DNA of 64,000 nucleotides from Streptococcus suis (GCF_002960445.1 NZ_POJD01000358.1:62001-126000), one strand, 5' to 3'. Shown: positions 16,646-27,118, numbered from the stretch's first letter. Numbers and translations: made by a program. Notes: generated by a model from the sequence alone, not told the origin.

Positions 16646-19015
16646 ATGAAAAACGATATTATAAACTATATTAAAGAAGTTGGTCCTGTGACCATGGACC
16701 AGCTGGCTGATCTGTTTGGAGCTAGCTCTGCTAAGAGTTTTACAGACTTGGTCAAGCTGGTTTCCAGCATGGAAGGTAGCCGTCAGCTTGTCTTTGACAA
16801 TGCGGGTCGGATTGCTCTGCCAGCTCCAAAAGTGTCCAAAAACAAGGTAACCTTACAGGGTATTTTCCGTGCCCACAAGTCAGGCTTTGGCTTTGTGACC
16901 ATTGATGAAGAGGAAGATGACCTCTTTGTCAGCCGTGACGATGTCAACTTCGCTATCGAGGGCGACCGAGTGGAAGTGGCCATTAAGAAAGTGGCGGACA
17001 GGCTCAAAGGAACAGCTGCGGAAGCGGAAGTCATTGATATTTTAGAACACAGCCTGAAAACAGCGGTGGGCTTGATTGTTTTTGACGAAGATAAGCCAGA
17101 GTATGCAGGCTACATCAAGTCTAAAAACCAGAAAATCGCTCAGAAGATTTACATCAAGAAGTCACCTTTGGTATTGACCGGAACGGAAATCCTAAAAGTC
17201 GATATTGAAGCCTATCCAAACAAGAAACGGGATCACTTTGTTGCGACCATTCGGGACGTGGTGGGCCACAAGGACGATGTGGGCATCGATGTCTTGGAAG
17301 TCTTGGAGTCTATGGATATCGTGTCGGAGTTTCCAGATGAAGTCTTGGCAGAGGCCAATCGGGTACCAGAAAGTCCGTCTGAGAAGGACTTTGAAGGACG
17401 CTTGGACCTGCGGGATGAAATCATCTTTACCATAGACGGTGCGGATGCCAAGGACTTGGACGATGCGGTTCATATCAAGCAACTCAAGAACGGTAATCTG
17501 GAGCTGGGTGTCCATATCGCTGATGTCAGCTACTATGTGACGGAAGGCTCAGCCTTGGATCAGGAAGCTGTCAAGCGTGGGACCTCTGTCTATGTGACCG
17601 ACCGTGTGGTACCAATGCTGCCAGAACGTCTGTCAAACGGCATTTGTTCCCTCAATCCAAACGTGGATCGCCTGACCCAGTCGGCTATTATGGAAATAGA
17701 CCGCAAGGGCAAGGTAGTCAAGCACTGGATTGGCCAGACGGTCATCAAAACCACCTTCCGCATGACCTATTCCGATGTCAATGACATGATTGCAGGTAAC
17801 AAGGAAAAGCTGGACAAATACAAGGCAATCGTGCCAAGTGTTGAGCTCATGGTCAAACTCCATGAAACCCTGGAAATCATGCGCTACAAGCGTGGTGCCC
17901 TCAACTTTGATACAGCTGAAGCTAAAATCATCGTCAACAAGGATGGTCTGCCAGTCGATATTCAACTGCGCCAGCGAGGCATTGCCGAGCGGATGATTGA
18001 GTCCTTCATGCTGGCTGCCAATGAGTGCGTTGCCGAGCATTTTGCTAAGTTGGATCTGCCTTTCATCTATCGGATTCACGAGGAGCCTAAGTCAGACAAG
18101 CTGCAGAAGTTCATCGACTATGCGACCAGCTTTGGTCTGACCGTCTATGGAACGGCCAGCTCTATCAGCCAGGACGCCCTACAGGACCTCATGGAGCGGG
18201 TCAAGGACCAGCCCTATGCGGATGTCCTCAACATGATGCTGCTCCGTTCCATGCAGCAGGCACGCTACTCGGAGCACAACCACGGCCACTACGGACTGGG
18301 TGCCGAGTTCTACACCCACTTCACCAGTCCTATCCGTCGCTATCCCGACCTGCTGGTTCACCGTATGTTGCGGGAATATGGTCACAATCCTGCGGAAAAA
18401 GCAGAGCATTTTGAGCAGGTCATTCCTGAGCTTGCCAAGTCTTCGTCCAGTTTAGAACGCCGTGCCATTGAGGCAGAGCGGGAAGTCGAAGCCATGAAGA
18501 AGGCAGAGTTCATGCAAGAATTTGTTGGGCAAGAGTTTGACGGCGTGGTGTCTAGCGTAGTCAAGTTTGGGCTTTTTGTCGAGTTACCAAACACGGTTGA
18601 AGGTCTTATTCATATCACCAACCTCAACGAATACTACCAGTTCCACGAGCGAACTCTGACCTTGCAGGGTGAGAAATCTGGTCGAGTCTTCCGTGTCGGT
18701 CAGCCAATTCGTATCAAGTTAACGCGGGCGGACAAGATGACAGGGGAAATCGATTTTGCCCACGTGCCGTCCGAGCTGGATATTGTCGAAAAGGCCTTGA
18801 AAGCCAAGCGGAGAACGGCTAGTCACTCCAATCGTGACCGTGATGATCGGTCAGGGCGAGGACGGGGCAAGCACCACAAACAAGAAGCTGCTGGTCGCGA
18901 CAGCGGACGTCACAAGTCTGGAAAAGACCACAAGTCAAAAAGTGGCAAAAAAGACAAGAAAAAGAAACCATTTTACAAAGAAGTGGCTAAAAAGAACAAG
19001 AAGAAAAGGAGATAG
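16646..19015 (+). CDS. rnr: Ribonuclease R
   Basis: 789 residues from the ATG at 16646 ([11 protein letters not shown]); a TTG at 16631 is also in frame. Order of domains: winged helix (1-60), two cold-shock OB folds (about 75-220), RNB catalytic domain with the Asp cluster in [12 protein letters not shown], an S1 domain (about 630-715) and a Lys/Arg-rich tail ending in KKNKKKRR. It is a 3'-5' hydrolytic exoribonuclease for structured RNA. smpB begins 2 bases after the stop; RNase R and SmpB act together in tmRNA-mediated mRNA decay. Confidence 0.96.
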   Translation: MKNDIINYIKEVGPVTMDQLADLFGASSAKSFTDLVKLVSSMEGSRQLVFDNAGRIALPAPKVSKNKVTLQGIFRAHKSGFGFVTIDEEEDDLFVSRDDVNFAIEGDRVEVAIKKVADRLKGTAAEAEVIDILEHSLKTAVGLIVFDEDKPEYAGYIKSKNQKIAQKIYIKKSPLVLTGTEILKVDIEAYPNKKRDHFVATIRDVVGHKDDVGIDVLEVLESMDIVSEFPDEVLAEANRVPESPSEKDFEGRLDLRDEIIFTIDGADAKDLDDAVHIKQLKNGNLELGVHIADVSYYVTEGSALDQEAVKRGTSVYVTDRVVPMLPERLSNGICSLNPNVDRLTQSAIMEIDRKGKVVKHWIGQTVIKTTFRMTYSDVNDMIAGNKEKLDKYKAIVPSVELMVKLHETLEIMRYKRGALNFDTAEAKIIVNKDGLPVDIQLRQRGIAERMIESFMLAANECVAEHFAKLDLPFIYRIHEEPKSDKLQKFIDYATSFGLTVYGTASSISQDALQDLMERVKDQPYADVLNMMLLRSMQQARYSEHNHGHYGLGAEFYTHFTSPIRRYPDLLVHRMLREYGHNPAEKAEHFEQVIPELAKSSSSLERRAIEAEREVEAMKKAEFMQEFVGQEFDGVVSSVVKFGLFVELPNTVEGLIHITNLNEYYQFHERTLTLQGEKSGRVFRVGQPIRIKLTRADKMTGEIDFAHVPSELDIVEKALKAKRRTASHSNRDRDDRSGRGRGKHHKQEAAGRDSGRHKSGKDHKSKSGKKDKKKKPFYKEVAKKNKKKRR

Positions 19016-19017
19016 GC

Positions 19018-19485
19018 ATGGCCAAGGGTGAGGGCAATGTGATTGCACAGAATAAAAAAGCCCGCCACGACTATACCATTGTTGATACAGTGGAGGCGGG
19101 GATGGTCCTGACGGGGACGGAGATTAAGTCTATTCGTGCGGGGCGGATCAACCTTAAGGACGGCTTTGCCCAGATCAAGCAGGGCGAGGCTTGGTTGGTC
19201 AATGTCCATATTGCTCCCTACGATGAGGGCAATATCTGGAACCAGGAGCCAACGCGGACCCGCAAGCTCCTCCTGCGGAAGAAGCAGATCGAGTCCTTGG
19301 GCAATGAGGTCAAGGGAACAGGGATGACCCTGGTGCCGCTCAAGGTCTATATCAAGGACGGCTTTGCCAAGATCTTGATAGGGCTTGCCAAAGGGAAGCA
19401 CGATTATGACAAGCGAGAGTCCATCAAACGCCGTGAGCAAGACCGCGATATTAAACGGACCATGAAGGCTATCAATAGTCGGTAG
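19018..19485 (+). CDS. smpB: SsrA-binding protein SmpB
   Basis: 155 residues with the SmpB blocks [28 protein letters not shown] and the basic tail [11 protein letters not shown]. It binds tmRNA and delivers it to stalled ribosomes. Starts immediately after rnr (AGGAGATAGGC before the ATG). A terminator overlaps the stop codon, which closes the secG-rnr-smpB group. Confidence 0.96.
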   Translation: MAKGEGNVIAQNKKARHDYTIVDTVEAGMVLTGTEIKSIRAGRINLKDGFAQIKQGEAWLVNVHIAPYDEGNIWNQEPTRTRKLLLRKKQIESLGNEVKGTGMTLVPLKVYIKDGFAKILIGLAKGKHDYDKRESIKRREQDRDIKRTMKAINSR

Positions 19486-19510
19486 ACTGGGAGGAATCCT
19501 GGTCTTTTTG
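19484..19510 (+). terminator. smpB terminator
   Basis: AGACTGGGA-GGAA-TCCTGGTCT followed by T5; stem 19484-19505. Confidence 0.75.
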
Positions 19511-19511
19511 A

Positions 19512-20005
19512 TATTTCTCAGAAAATACAGAGCACTTTGACATTTTAGGTTTGATATGGTATCGTATTAAAAAGCTAATAGAACTTAAATTGAGGACTTC
19601 TAGATAAACAGAAGGGAAGTGGACTCTTGAAAGGATTCTTTCTAAATATTAAAAATGATTATGTTGAAAAAGAAGTCATCCCAGAGAAGACTTTTTAGAA
19701 TGGTTTATTCAAAGAAAGTTAACGTGGGGGTAACGCTGGGGACTTTTTCAAAACTCTCTAACCTCTATTCTACATTGATTTCTCCAAAGGGATTAATCTG
19801 TCTGGAGTATTTGGTATAATGGGAGGATGGAAATATTCTTTATGTGTACCTAAGTAGTAGTCTAGATTTAGTCTAAATTGGAGCTAGAAAAAGTTATGAA
19901 GAACTTGTCGTCTTAATAGATAAAGATGAAGGAAATCCTAAGAAATAAGATGATGAGTTTGAAACCTATTTAGATAAATTTTAGCAGTTAGTAGGAGGAA
20001 TAGAA
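19512..20005 (+). pseudogene. About 500 bases of decayed coding sequence
   Basis: No intact ORF. Protein-like stretches broken by stops are visible: around 19640-19700 (NIKNDYVEKEVIPEKTF, stop) and 19896-20005 (EELVVLIDKDEGNPKK, stop, DDEFETYLDKF, stop, QLVGGIE). Base composition is A+T-rich, unlike smpB. This looks like the remains of one or more small genes of the kind that still follow at 20-22.4 kb. The original product is not recognisable. Confidence 0.5.
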
Positions 20006-21058
20006 GTGAATTTTAGGAATAAATATATAATAGGAGTAGTTTGTAGTGTTCTTTTAGTGTCTACAATAATAGGTGCATTTTGGTACAACAGGCCATTCAT
20101 TCGGACATATATTCCCAAGGCAGAGTTAGAAGATTATGCATTTATTTTGGATGGTAGAGGCCTGGTTCTCGATTGGAAAGAGTCGAAGGAATTTCTAAAT
20201 TTAGATGAACTTAAGGAAACTCCTGTTGACCCAGTCAGTGTTGGAAAGCGCTATGTCGTTCGCGAAGAGATTAGTCTTAACTATGAGCTTGATTACAACT
20301 ATACATTAAGTGCTCGTAATACATACGAAAGAGGTGAATACTTTAATCTTGTAATCTATGATATGGAAAAGGAAATGTCAAAGAGAGTACTAGATGTGTT
20401 TGATTTAGTTAGAGAGTTCGATGATAATTTAGTCCCGAGTTCATACTATAGTCTTTATCTTTCAGACAATACAGAATATGTAAAGATTATTACATGGGAT
20501 AAAACAAAGCTAGAGGAGATAGATAATGTTGCACTATTTATAGATTTGGCTGACTTATCCGTCAAGAATGTTATTAAATATACTTATCCTGAAAATAAAG
20601 TTACCGGAACCTTGGAAGAAATTACACAAGCAGAACGGTTTCAGAAAACAATCTGGTTTCAAGGGGGGAGAGAGCTTGCTATAATAAGTAATGATTTTTT
20701 AGAAAAAGCCTCATATAAGAATCTTGCTCTTTCATCAGAAATGGTTGCTTATCTTTATAAGAATGGAAACATTTCAGATACTAATTCATGGTCATTCCGT
20801 CATCTTTATCCAGATGCTTACAAAATGTTTATCGAAGAAAATAGATACTTAGATGATTATGTCCTTTATCTTTTACCTGGGTTTAATTCTACGAAACAGC
20901 AGGTAGATGCTCTAGAACTTTTTTATCCTCAGGGAAAAAATATTTTTGATGCTATTACGATTGAGGCTGAGTACTCCATCGATGGTCGGGCACACGAGGT
21001 CAATAGTCGTGAAGAATTCTTTCGTTATTATAAACAAATTGCGGAGGTTTTGGAATGA
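20006..21058 (+). CDS. Membrane-anchored protein of unknown function (paralogue 1)
   Basis: 350 residues, GTG start at 20006 with AGGAGGA upstream. One N-terminal transmembrane helix (about 8-27), the rest probably outside the cell. Acidic and A+T-rich, unlike the neighbouring housekeeping genes. It is related to the lipoprotein at 21324: both have an EDYxFxxDGxGxxxDWK block after the anchor and a C-terminal IDGxxHxxxxxEE/ED region. No family could be assigned. Accumulation of diverging paralogues with decayed fragments is typical of immunity or surface-protein clusters, but there is no direct evidence for either. Confidence 0.7.
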   Translation: MNFRNKYIIGVVCSVLLVSTIIGAFWYNRPFIRTYIPKAELEDYAFILDGRGLVLDWKESKEFLNLDELKETPVDPVSVGKRYVVREEISLNYELDYNYTLSARNTYERGEYFNLVIYDMEKEMSKRVLDVFDLVREFDDNLVPSSYYSLYLSDNTEYVKIITWDKTKLEEIDNVALFIDLADLSVKNVIKYTYPENKVTGTLEEITQAERFQKTIWFQGGRELAIISNDFLEKASYKNLALSSEMVAYLYKNGNISDTNSWSFRHLYPDAYKMFIEENRYLDDYVLYLLPGFNSTKQQVDALELFYPQGKNIFDAITIEAEYSIDGRAHEVNSREEFFRYYKQIAEVLE

Positions 21059-21188
21059 GAATTCAAAAGAAGATTATGCAGAACTGCTTTTATATGTTGA
21101 AGTTATCTTTGAGACAGTATATGGGACGAATTCTGAGAACATAGACATTTATGCTTCTAATAATGAAAAACTATACTTACAAATATAA
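21057..21188 (+). pseudogene. Small ORF fragment after paralogue 1
   Basis: In a frame different from the upstream gene the sequence reads ENSKEDYAELLLYVEVIF... to DIYASNNEKLYLQI and a stop at 21188. It looks like real protein sequence without a start codon or ribosome-binding site of its own, so it is probably the tail of a deleted gene. Confidence 0.35.
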
Positions 21189-21323
21189 ACTGTCTGAATT
21201 TTTTTATAAAAAAGGTGTTTATATAACAATGGGGTTAAACGAATGAAGGAAAAAAGAAAAGTCTTTTTGGACTATATAGTTAAATTATAGATTAATAAGT
21301 TTGGAAATGAGGTGTAATTATTA

Positions 21324-22298
21324 ATGAGTCAAAGATGGTTTAATCAACAGTTAATCGGTTTGATTTCAATTTGTTTTCTCTTTTCGGGCTGTAGTCAAGT
21401 AAATGCCGTAAAGAGTGAAGAAGACGATGAAAGTAAGGTTTATAGTATCACCCCCATATATGAGGTGGAAGATTATCGCTTTGTGGCTGATGGGAATGGC
21501 ATTATCATCGACTGGAAGGTGGCTAACCAAGTGGAGATTAATCTAGAGGAGAGGCGCGATTCCCCTCTAACAGCCGCAAATAAGAATTACTTGATTCGAA
21601 CGGTCTATAAGGAACGAGACCGTTTCCCTGGGCCAACTATCAAGGAGATGGAAGTGGATGAGTATCGATTTTTGGACGTTTACGATCTGAGAACTTCAAA
21701 CCTAGAGAAGAAACGGATTGACCTTGTGCAGGTACTCCTGGACTATCTGAAAGATGACGGCTATCGTTTTCATATGTCTGGAGGAGGAGGAGATCTATTT
21801 CAGATAGGAGATTCCAACTACACATATATTGGAATAGGAAAAGGGGATATGAAAAAATCTCTTATACTCAATATAGATACAGGACTGATTGAGGGAGAAG
21901 CACCATATATTACTCCCAAGTTAACTAATTATGAGTACCTCTACTTGGATACCTATTTTGATGGACTATCGCAATTTTCACTCTCTTGGAGAAGGAGTGG
22001 GAAGTCGGATTTCTATGATGGCTCTATCAATCTAAAGGATGCGGATCCTCAAGCGACACTTCTTCTTGACCAAGAAGATGCAGAAGTCTATCCCATCTTT
22101 GATGTTGTGGACAATACTATCATCAATCAAGAAGGGATCATAGCAATGCATCAGTTATTTATGAACAGAGGTTTGAATTTTTATGATCTAGCGTACCTAG
22201 ATGGGCTAGCGACTATTGATGGTGAAGACCATCGGATTACCAAGTTCGAGGATATCGCGACCTATGCCAAGAAGCCAGAGGAGTACAACAATGACTAG
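21324..22298 (+). CDS. Lipoprotein of unknown function (paralogue 2)
   Basis: 324 residues. Signal peptide with lipobox L-F-S-G-C (Cys23), then a charged linker and a domain related to the protein encoded at 20006 (EDYRFVADGNGIIIDWK versus EDYAFILDGRGLVLDWK). A glycine-rich MSGGGGD segment lies near residue 155. Anchored to the outer face of the membrane. Start ATG at 21324 with GAGGTG 14 bases upstream, which is far. The small ORF at 22290 overlaps its end by 9 bases. Function unknown. Confidence 0.7.
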   Translation: MSQRWFNQQLIGLISICFLFSGCSQVNAVKSEEDDESKVYSITPIYEVEDYRFVADGNGIIIDWKVANQVEINLEERRDSPLTAANKNYLIRTVYKERDRFPGPTIKEMEVDEYRFLDVYDLRTSNLEKKRIDLVQVLLDYLKDDGYRFHMSGGGGDLFQIGDSNYTYIGIGKGDMKKSLILNIDTGLIEGEAPYITPKLTNYEYLYLDTYFDGLSQFSLSWRRSGKSDFYDGSINLKDADPQATLLLDQEDAEVYPIFDVVDNTIINQEGIIAMHQLFMNRGLNFYDLAYLDGLATIDGEDHRITKFEDIATYAKKPEEYNND

Positions 22299-22410
22299 TC
22301 AAAAGAGTATCAACCCTAACCAGATTTTGAGCATCAAAGCCAGCTATGAAGATATGTCTGGGATGATCGCAGATAGCGCAGACTTCCTTAGTAGAATTAT
22401 GTATGAATAG
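22290..22410 (+). CDS. 39-residue ORF, possible truncated secretion-related protein
   Basis: ATG at 22290 overlapping the end of the lipoprotein gene; reads MTSQKSINPNQILSIKASYE and continues to MYE before the stop at 22408-22410. The pattern of a short polar N-terminus followed by an amphipathic helix with spaced Ala/Ser recalls the first helix of small WXG100-like type VII secretion partners, but it is far too short for an intact one. Treated as a probable remnant. Confidence 0.3.
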
Positions 22411-22439
22411 TTGAGCCTTGAATTTCATAGAGCTCATAA

Positions 22440-22480
22440 AATAAGCCCAAGACAGTTTCGAGACTATCTGGGGCTTATTA
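22440..22480. terminator. Bidirectional terminator between the accessory genes and adh pseudogene
   Basis: AATAAGCCC (22440-22448) pairs with GGGCTTATT (22471-22479); inner AGAC/GTCT-like pairing extends the stem. A/T tracts on both sides. Confidence 0.7.
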
Positions 22481-22486
22481 TTTATC

Positions 22487-23530
22487 TTAATCCACCGTCA
22501 CCATTGCCTTGATGGTTTTACGGTTGGCCATGTTTTTGTAGGCTTGGTCGATATTGTCCAGGCTGTAAGTTTGGGTGAAAACTCGACCTGGGTTGATGTT
22601 ACCTTTGAGAACAGCATCGAGCAAAATTTCCTTATCATAGGTTGTGACAGAAGCAGAGCCACCACCGATAATGATATTTTGAGCAAAGGTTGAGCCAAGG
22701 GCGTGGTTGTTGTAGTGTGGCACACCGACAAAACCGATACGACCACCATTGTGAAGAACACCGAGGGCTTGGTCTATAGAAGCTTCTGTACCAACACATT
22801 CGAGGGCAGCATCCGCTCCACCACCGAGGATTTCACGGACCTTAGCAATGCCTTCCTCACCACGTTCGGCAACAACAGCAGTTGCCCCTGATTCCAAAGC
22901 CATTTGTTGACGATCTGCGTGTCGGCTCATCATGATAATCTGAGAGGCACCACGCATTTTTGCGGCAATGACTGCGCATTGACCCACTGCACCATCACCG
23001 ATGACAACAACCTTGTCACCTGGTTTGACATCCGCTACGCGGGCTGCGTGGTAGCCAGTTGGCATAACATCTGCCAGAGTCAAGAGAGATTTGATCATGC
23101 TTCCTGAGTAGTCACTTGGCTGACCAGGAATTTTGACCAAGGCCCAGTTGCCGTAGTGGAAACGAATGTATTGAGACTGGTAGTTGTTGCCCCAGTTGGT
23201 GTAGCCTGGATGGTTGTCACAAGTACCGTCAAAGCCAGCACGATAGGCATCACAGTGTCCGCAATCATGTGTAAATGGAACGATCACAAAGTCACCAGGA
23301 ACAAGGGTTGTAATATCCTCGCCGACTGCCTCTACAATTCCGATGGCTTCATGACCAGAGTTGGTGTCACCGTGGTCATGGTGAATGTCTTCTCCCTAGC
23401 CCCAAAGGTCCGACCCACAGACACAGGCCCTAACGACCTTGATGATGACATTGTCCTTAGCTTGTAGGCTTGGTTTTTCGACTTCAGCAAGGGTCATCTT
23501 GCCGGCTTTTTCATAAATAGCTGTTTTTAT
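22487..23530 (-). pseudogene. Zinc-dependent alcohol dehydrogenase, inactivated
   Basis: The minus strand encodes a 347-codon medium-chain dehydrogenase: N-terminal KTAIYEKAGKMTLAEVEKP, catalytic zinc site CVCGSDLW and GHEAIGIVE, structural zinc cysteines CGHCDAYRAGFDGTC, and Rossmann motif VVIGDGAVGQ. Two lesions break it. Codon 45 is TAG (complement of 23396-23398), right after C-G-S-D-L-W-G. The expected initiator is ATA (23528-23530) in place of ATG, with no other in-frame start nearby. The remaining 266-residue open frame from a GTG at 23287 lacks half of the catalytic domain. Confidence 0.85.
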
Positions 23531-23679
23531 ATTTATCCCATATTTACTTCGCAGTAAATAGTCTTTCTAAATGATATGGAATATTATACACCTTGGAGTT
23601 CGTTCCAATTCAAGTAAAAAATGGATTGAAGGGTAGATTTCTTTATGATAGACTAAGGAGAGTAGAAAGATGAGGAGAG

Positions 23680-24540
23680 ATGATGACTGTTTTAGTTCCT
23701 TACAAACGCATGCCCATTTGGAATCAGGAGACGGTTCCCCAGCATTTTTTGACTAAGCATAATACCAAGGTCGGTACTTGGGCTAAAATAAAAGTCTTGA
23801 AAGGTCAGCTCAAATTTGAGCCCATTTCTGATGACAATGAGATTTTGGGAGAATATGTCTATGGTCCGACAGATGATGTTCCTTTTGTCGAGCCACAGGC
23901 TTGGCATCGGGTGACCTTGTTGACAGAGGATACGGAGTTTTTCTTGGAATTTTTCTGTCAGCCAGAGGATTATTTTGCTAAAAAGTACGACTACACGCGG
24001 ACGCATTCGGAAGTCTTGGAGGCATTGAAGATCATCGAGCCATGTAAGGTCTTGGACCTGGGCTGTGGTCATGGTAGGAACAGTCTCTACTTGGCTCAGC
24101 AGGGGTTTGAGGTGACGGCGGTTGATAAGCATGTGCCGAGCATTCAGACGCTCTTGCAGGTCAAGGAAGTGGAGGACTTGGACTTGCAGGCTGGGACCTA
24201 TGACATCAATTCAGCCAGTCTGGAGCAGGACTACGACTGGATTATCTCAACAGTGGTCTTCATGTTTTTGGAGCGTGACCGTATACCCGCCATTATCCAA
24301 AATATGCAGGAACGAACAAGACCGGGTGGTTACAACTTGATTGTAGCAGCCATGGATACGGAAGATGCCCCTTGTCCTATGAATTTCTCCTTTACCTTTG
24401 GAGCAGGGGAGTTGAAGGAATACTATCGTGACTGGAACTTGGTCAAGTACAACGAAGACTTTGGTCAACTTCATAAGCGTGATGAGAATGGCAATTTCCT
24501 CAAAATGCGGTTTGCGACTATGTTGGCCAGGAAAAAATAG
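23680..24540 (+). CDS. tehB: Tellurite-resistance methyltransferase TehB
   Basis: 286 residues in two parts: an N-terminal DUF1971 beta-barrel domain (about 1-95, KRMPIWNQETVPQHF to EPQAWHRV) and a class I SAM methyltransferase domain with VLDLGCGHGRNSLYLA as SAM-binding loop. This two-domain form is the streptococcal TehB, which can methylate tellurite or selenite to volatile forms; the natural substrate is not known. ATG at 23680 or 23683 behind GAGGAG. In related genomes it follows smpB directly, so the 19.5-23.5 kb patch appears to separate the two. Confidence 0.9.
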   Translation: MMTVLVPYKRMPIWNQETVPQHFLTKHNTKVGTWAKIKVLKGQLKFEPISDDNEILGEYVYGPTDDVPFVEPQAWHRVTLLTEDTEFFLEFFCQPEDYFAKKYDYTRTHSEVLEALKIIEPCKVLDLGCGHGRNSLYLAQQGFEVTAVDKHVPSIQTLLQVKEVEDLDLQAGTYDINSASLEQDYDWIISTVVFMFLERDRIPAIIQNMQERTRPGGYNLIVAAMDTEDAPCPMNFSFTFGAGELKEYYRDWNLVKYNEDFGQLHKRDENGNFLKMRFATMLARKK

Positions 24541-24560
24541 AGGGTAACCTCTCTTTTTTC
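24539..24560 (+). terminator. tehB terminator
   Basis: AGAGG-GTAA-CCTCT followed by C and T6. Confidence 0.65.
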
Positions 24561-24572
24561 AAAACAAATTCG

Positions 24573-24616
24573 TTTACAAATGTAGTCGAGTTTTGTATAA
24601 TATGATTACAGATGTA
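24573..24616 (+). promoter_or_regulatory. copA promoter with two CopY operator boxes
   Basis: TACAAATGTA (24575-24584) and TACAGATGTA (24607-24616) both match the CopY box TACANNTGTA exactly. The promoter is TTTACA (24573-24578), 17-base spacer, TATAAT (24596-24601): the first box overlaps the -35 region and the second lies over the transcription start, the classic cop operator layout. CopY would leave the DNA when copper rises. Confidence 0.9.
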
Positions 24617-24634
24617 GTCAAAAGGAGTGTTATC

Positions 24635-27088
24635 ATGCAAAAAGAAAGTATTAGTGTATCAGGCATGACCTGTGCTTCCTGTGCCATGACAGTAGAAAAA
24701 GCTGTCGGGAAGTTGACAGGAGTAGAAAAAGCTAGTGTCAATTTGGCAACTGAAAAATTGAGTGTCAGTTTTGATGAAAATGTCTTGAGCCTGAGCGACA
24801 TTGGTCAAGCAGTTGAAAAGGCTGGCTATGGTTTGGTTCGCAACCTTATCACAGAAACCTATGCTATTGAAGGCATGACCTGTGCTTCCTGTGCCATGAC
24901 GGTTGAAAAAGCTCTGGGCAAACTAGAGGGCGTAGAAGAAGTCTCTGTCAATCTGGCAACAGAAAAGGCGACCATCCGTTATAGCCGTGATAGGCAAAAT
25001 CCAGCTAGTCTTGAAAAAGCAGTTGAGCAAGCAGGTTATCAGCTTATTCGACCAGATGAAGTGGAAGAGATGGTGGATAAGGGACCAAGCAGGGAAGAAA
25101 ATCTATGGGACCGCTTTGTCTGGTCAGCTGTTTTCACCCTTCCCTTGCTTTATATTGCCATGGGACCCATGTTGCCTTTTGGTGGTCTGCCTTTGCCAGC
25201 TTTGCTCCATCAACCGCTCGTTTTTGCGGTCAGTCAAATCCTCTTGCTCATCCCTATCCTTTATATCGGACGCAGTTTTTTCCAAAAAGGCTTTAAAACC
25301 CTTTTGCAAGGTCATCCGAATATGGACTCACTAATCGCCGTTGGAACAGGTGCTGCCTTGGTTCAGGGGCTTTTGATGGTTGCTTTTCTTCTGATGGGGA
25401 AAGAAGTAGCCATGCACGGTCACCATCCTGAACTCTATTTTGAATCAGCTGCTGTTATTCTAACCCTGATTACTCTGGGGAAATATTTTGAAGCTAGGTC
25501 TAAAGGTCAGACTTCTGAGGCCATTAAGAAGCTGATGAATTTGGCTCCCAAGACTGCCCAAGTGATACGAGATGGACAAGAAATCCAAGTGCCTATGGAA
25601 GATGTGGTTGTGGGGGACTTCCTTATTGTCCGCCCTGGTGAAAAAATTGCGGTGGATGGGGTTGTGGTTCAGGGCAATTCGACTGTTGATGAGTCCATGT
25701 TGACGGGTGAGAGCCTGCCAGTTCAGAAGATGGAAGGTGATAGCATCTTTGGTGGAACCTTAAACCAGCAAGGGGCTATTACCATGCAAGCTACCAAGGT
25801 CGGTCGTGACACGACTCTGGCTCAGATTATTCGCTTGGTAGAAGAGGCACAGGGCTCTAAGGCTCCCATAGCCAAATTGGCTGACCAAGTATCTGCCGTC
25901 TTTGTGCCCATTGTCATGGGACTTGCGGTCCTCTCAGGACTGGCTTGGTTGCTCTTGGGGCAACATTCCTGGATTTTCTCTCTGTCCATTACCATCTCGG
26001 TCTTGGTCATCGCCTGTCCCTGTGCACTGGGTCTAGCAACTCCGACGGCCATCATGGTCGGGACTGGAAAAGGTGCAGAAAATGGTCTTTTGTTCAAGTC
26101 TGGTCAAGCTATTGAAACCTTGCAAGGTGTGAACACTATTGTCTTTGACAAGACAGGGACCATTACAGAGGGCAAGCCGCAGGTGACAGATATTCATCTC
26201 TTGTCAGCAAAAAATCGTGAGCAAGTCCTCCAGCTGGCCGCAAGTAGCGAGCAATTTTCTGAGCATCCATTGGCTCAGGCCCTCCTGCAAGCTGCTCAGA
26301 CAGAAAAGATTGATTTGTTGCCTGCCACCAATTTTCAGGCACTTTCAGGTCGTGGTCTTTCGGTGACAATAGCAGAGCAGACCATCTATTTGGGAAATGA
26401 ACAGTTGATGAGGGAGCAGGGAATTGATGTTTCCAAAGGACGTGCAGTTGCGGAAACATTTGCCCGACAAGCTAAGACGCCTGTTTTCCTAGCCAACCAA
26501 GAAGGCTTGCTGGCAGTCATTGCCATTGCTGATAAAGTGAAAGAAACCAGTCGCCAAGCTATCCAGGCTTTGCAAGCTATGGGCTTAGATGTTGTCATGC
26601 TGACTGGTGACAATGAAAACACTGCCCAAGCTATTGCTAGGGAAGTCGGCATTACACAGGTGGTCAGTCAGGTTCTGCCAGATGACAAGGCCAACCAAGT
26701 CAAGCTCTTACAAGAAGAGGGTAAGACTGTTGCTATGGTAGGTGACGGCATCAACGATGCCCCAGCTCTAGCTCAAGCCCATGTGGGTCTAGCCATTGGT
26801 TCAGGGACTGATATTGCTATTGAGTCTGCCGACATTGTCCTCATGCATAGTGACATTTTGGATGTGGTTAAGGCCATCAAACTCAGCCAGGCAACCATGC
26901 GAACTATTAAACAAAATCTCTTCTGGGCCTTTGCCTATAACGTGATTGGTATTCCAATCGCCATGGGGTTGTTACATGTATTCGGTGGGCCTCTGCTCAA
27001 TCCTATGTTTGCAGGTGCAGCCATGGCTCTCAGCTCAGTGTCAGTCGTCTTGAACGCTCTGCGATTGAAAAGAGTGAACATAAACTAA
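24635..27088 (+). CDS. copA: Copper-exporting P1B-type ATPase
   Basis: 817 residues from the ATG at 24635 (AAGGAG upstream); the longer frame starting at 24593 runs through the operator and is rejected. Two tandem N-terminal heavy-metal domains each carry G-M-T-C-A-S-C; the two copies share an identical 28-base DNA stretch around the motif. Then eight helices with the transmembrane metal site C461-P-C463, TGES, phosphorylated D505 in DKTGT, an HP motif in SEHPLAQ, and [10 protein letters not shown]. Exports Cu(I) across the membrane. No copY or copZ gene is adjacent. Confidence 0.95.
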   Translation: MQKESISVSGMTCASCAMTVEKAVGKLTGVEKASVNLATEKLSVSFDENVLSLSDIGQAVEKAGYGLVRNLITETYAIEGMTCASCAMTVEKALGKLEGVEEVSVNLATEKATIRYSRDRQNPASLEKAVEQAGYQLIRPDEVEEMVDKGPSREENLWDRFVWSAVFTLPLLYIAMGPMLPFGGLPLPALLHQPLVFAVSQILLLIPILYIGRSFFQKGFKTLLQGHPNMDSLIAVGTGAALVQGLLMVAFLLMGKEVAMHGHHPELYFESAAVILTLITLGKYFEARSKGQTSEAIKKLMNLAPKTAQVIRDGQEIQVPMEDVVVGDFLIVRPGEKIAVDGVVVQGNSTVDESMLTGESLPVQKMEGDSIFGGTLNQQGAITMQATKVGRDTTLAQIIRLVEEAQGSKAPIAKLADQVSAVFVPIVMGLAVLSGLAWLLLGQHSWIFSLSITISVLVIACPCALGLATPTAIMVGTGKGAENGLLFKSGQAIETLQGVNTIVFDKTGTITEGKPQVTDIHLLSAKNREQVLQLAASSEQFSEHPLAQALLQAAQTEKIDLLPATNFQALSGRGLSVTIAEQTIYLGNEQLMREQGIDVSKGRAVAETFARQAKTPVFLANQEGLLAVIAIADKVKETSRQAIQALQAMGLDVVMLTGDNENTAQAIAREVGITQVVSQVLPDDKANQVKLLQEEGKTVAMVGDGINDAPALAQAHVGLAIGSGTDIAIESADIVLMHSDILDVVKAIKLSQATMRTIKQNLFWAFAYNVIGIPIAMGLLHVFGGPLLNPMFAGAAMALSSVSVVLNALRLKRVNIN

Positions 27089-27118
27089 AATACCAGTCAA
27101 AAAACTGGTATTTTTTTA
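27088..27118 (+). terminator. copA terminator
   Basis: AAATACCAGT/ACTGGTATTT perfect stem followed by T7. Confidence 0.85.

Noticed and set aside
23156-23467. 103-codon plus-strand ORF over the N-terminal part of the adh gene
   Set aside because: It is the antisense shadow of the dehydrogenase frame; the minus-strand translation has all ADH motifs.
24593-24634. N-terminal extension of copA
   Set aside because: It lies in the -10 box and second CopY operator and has no ribosome-binding site; AAGGAG precedes the ATG at 24635.
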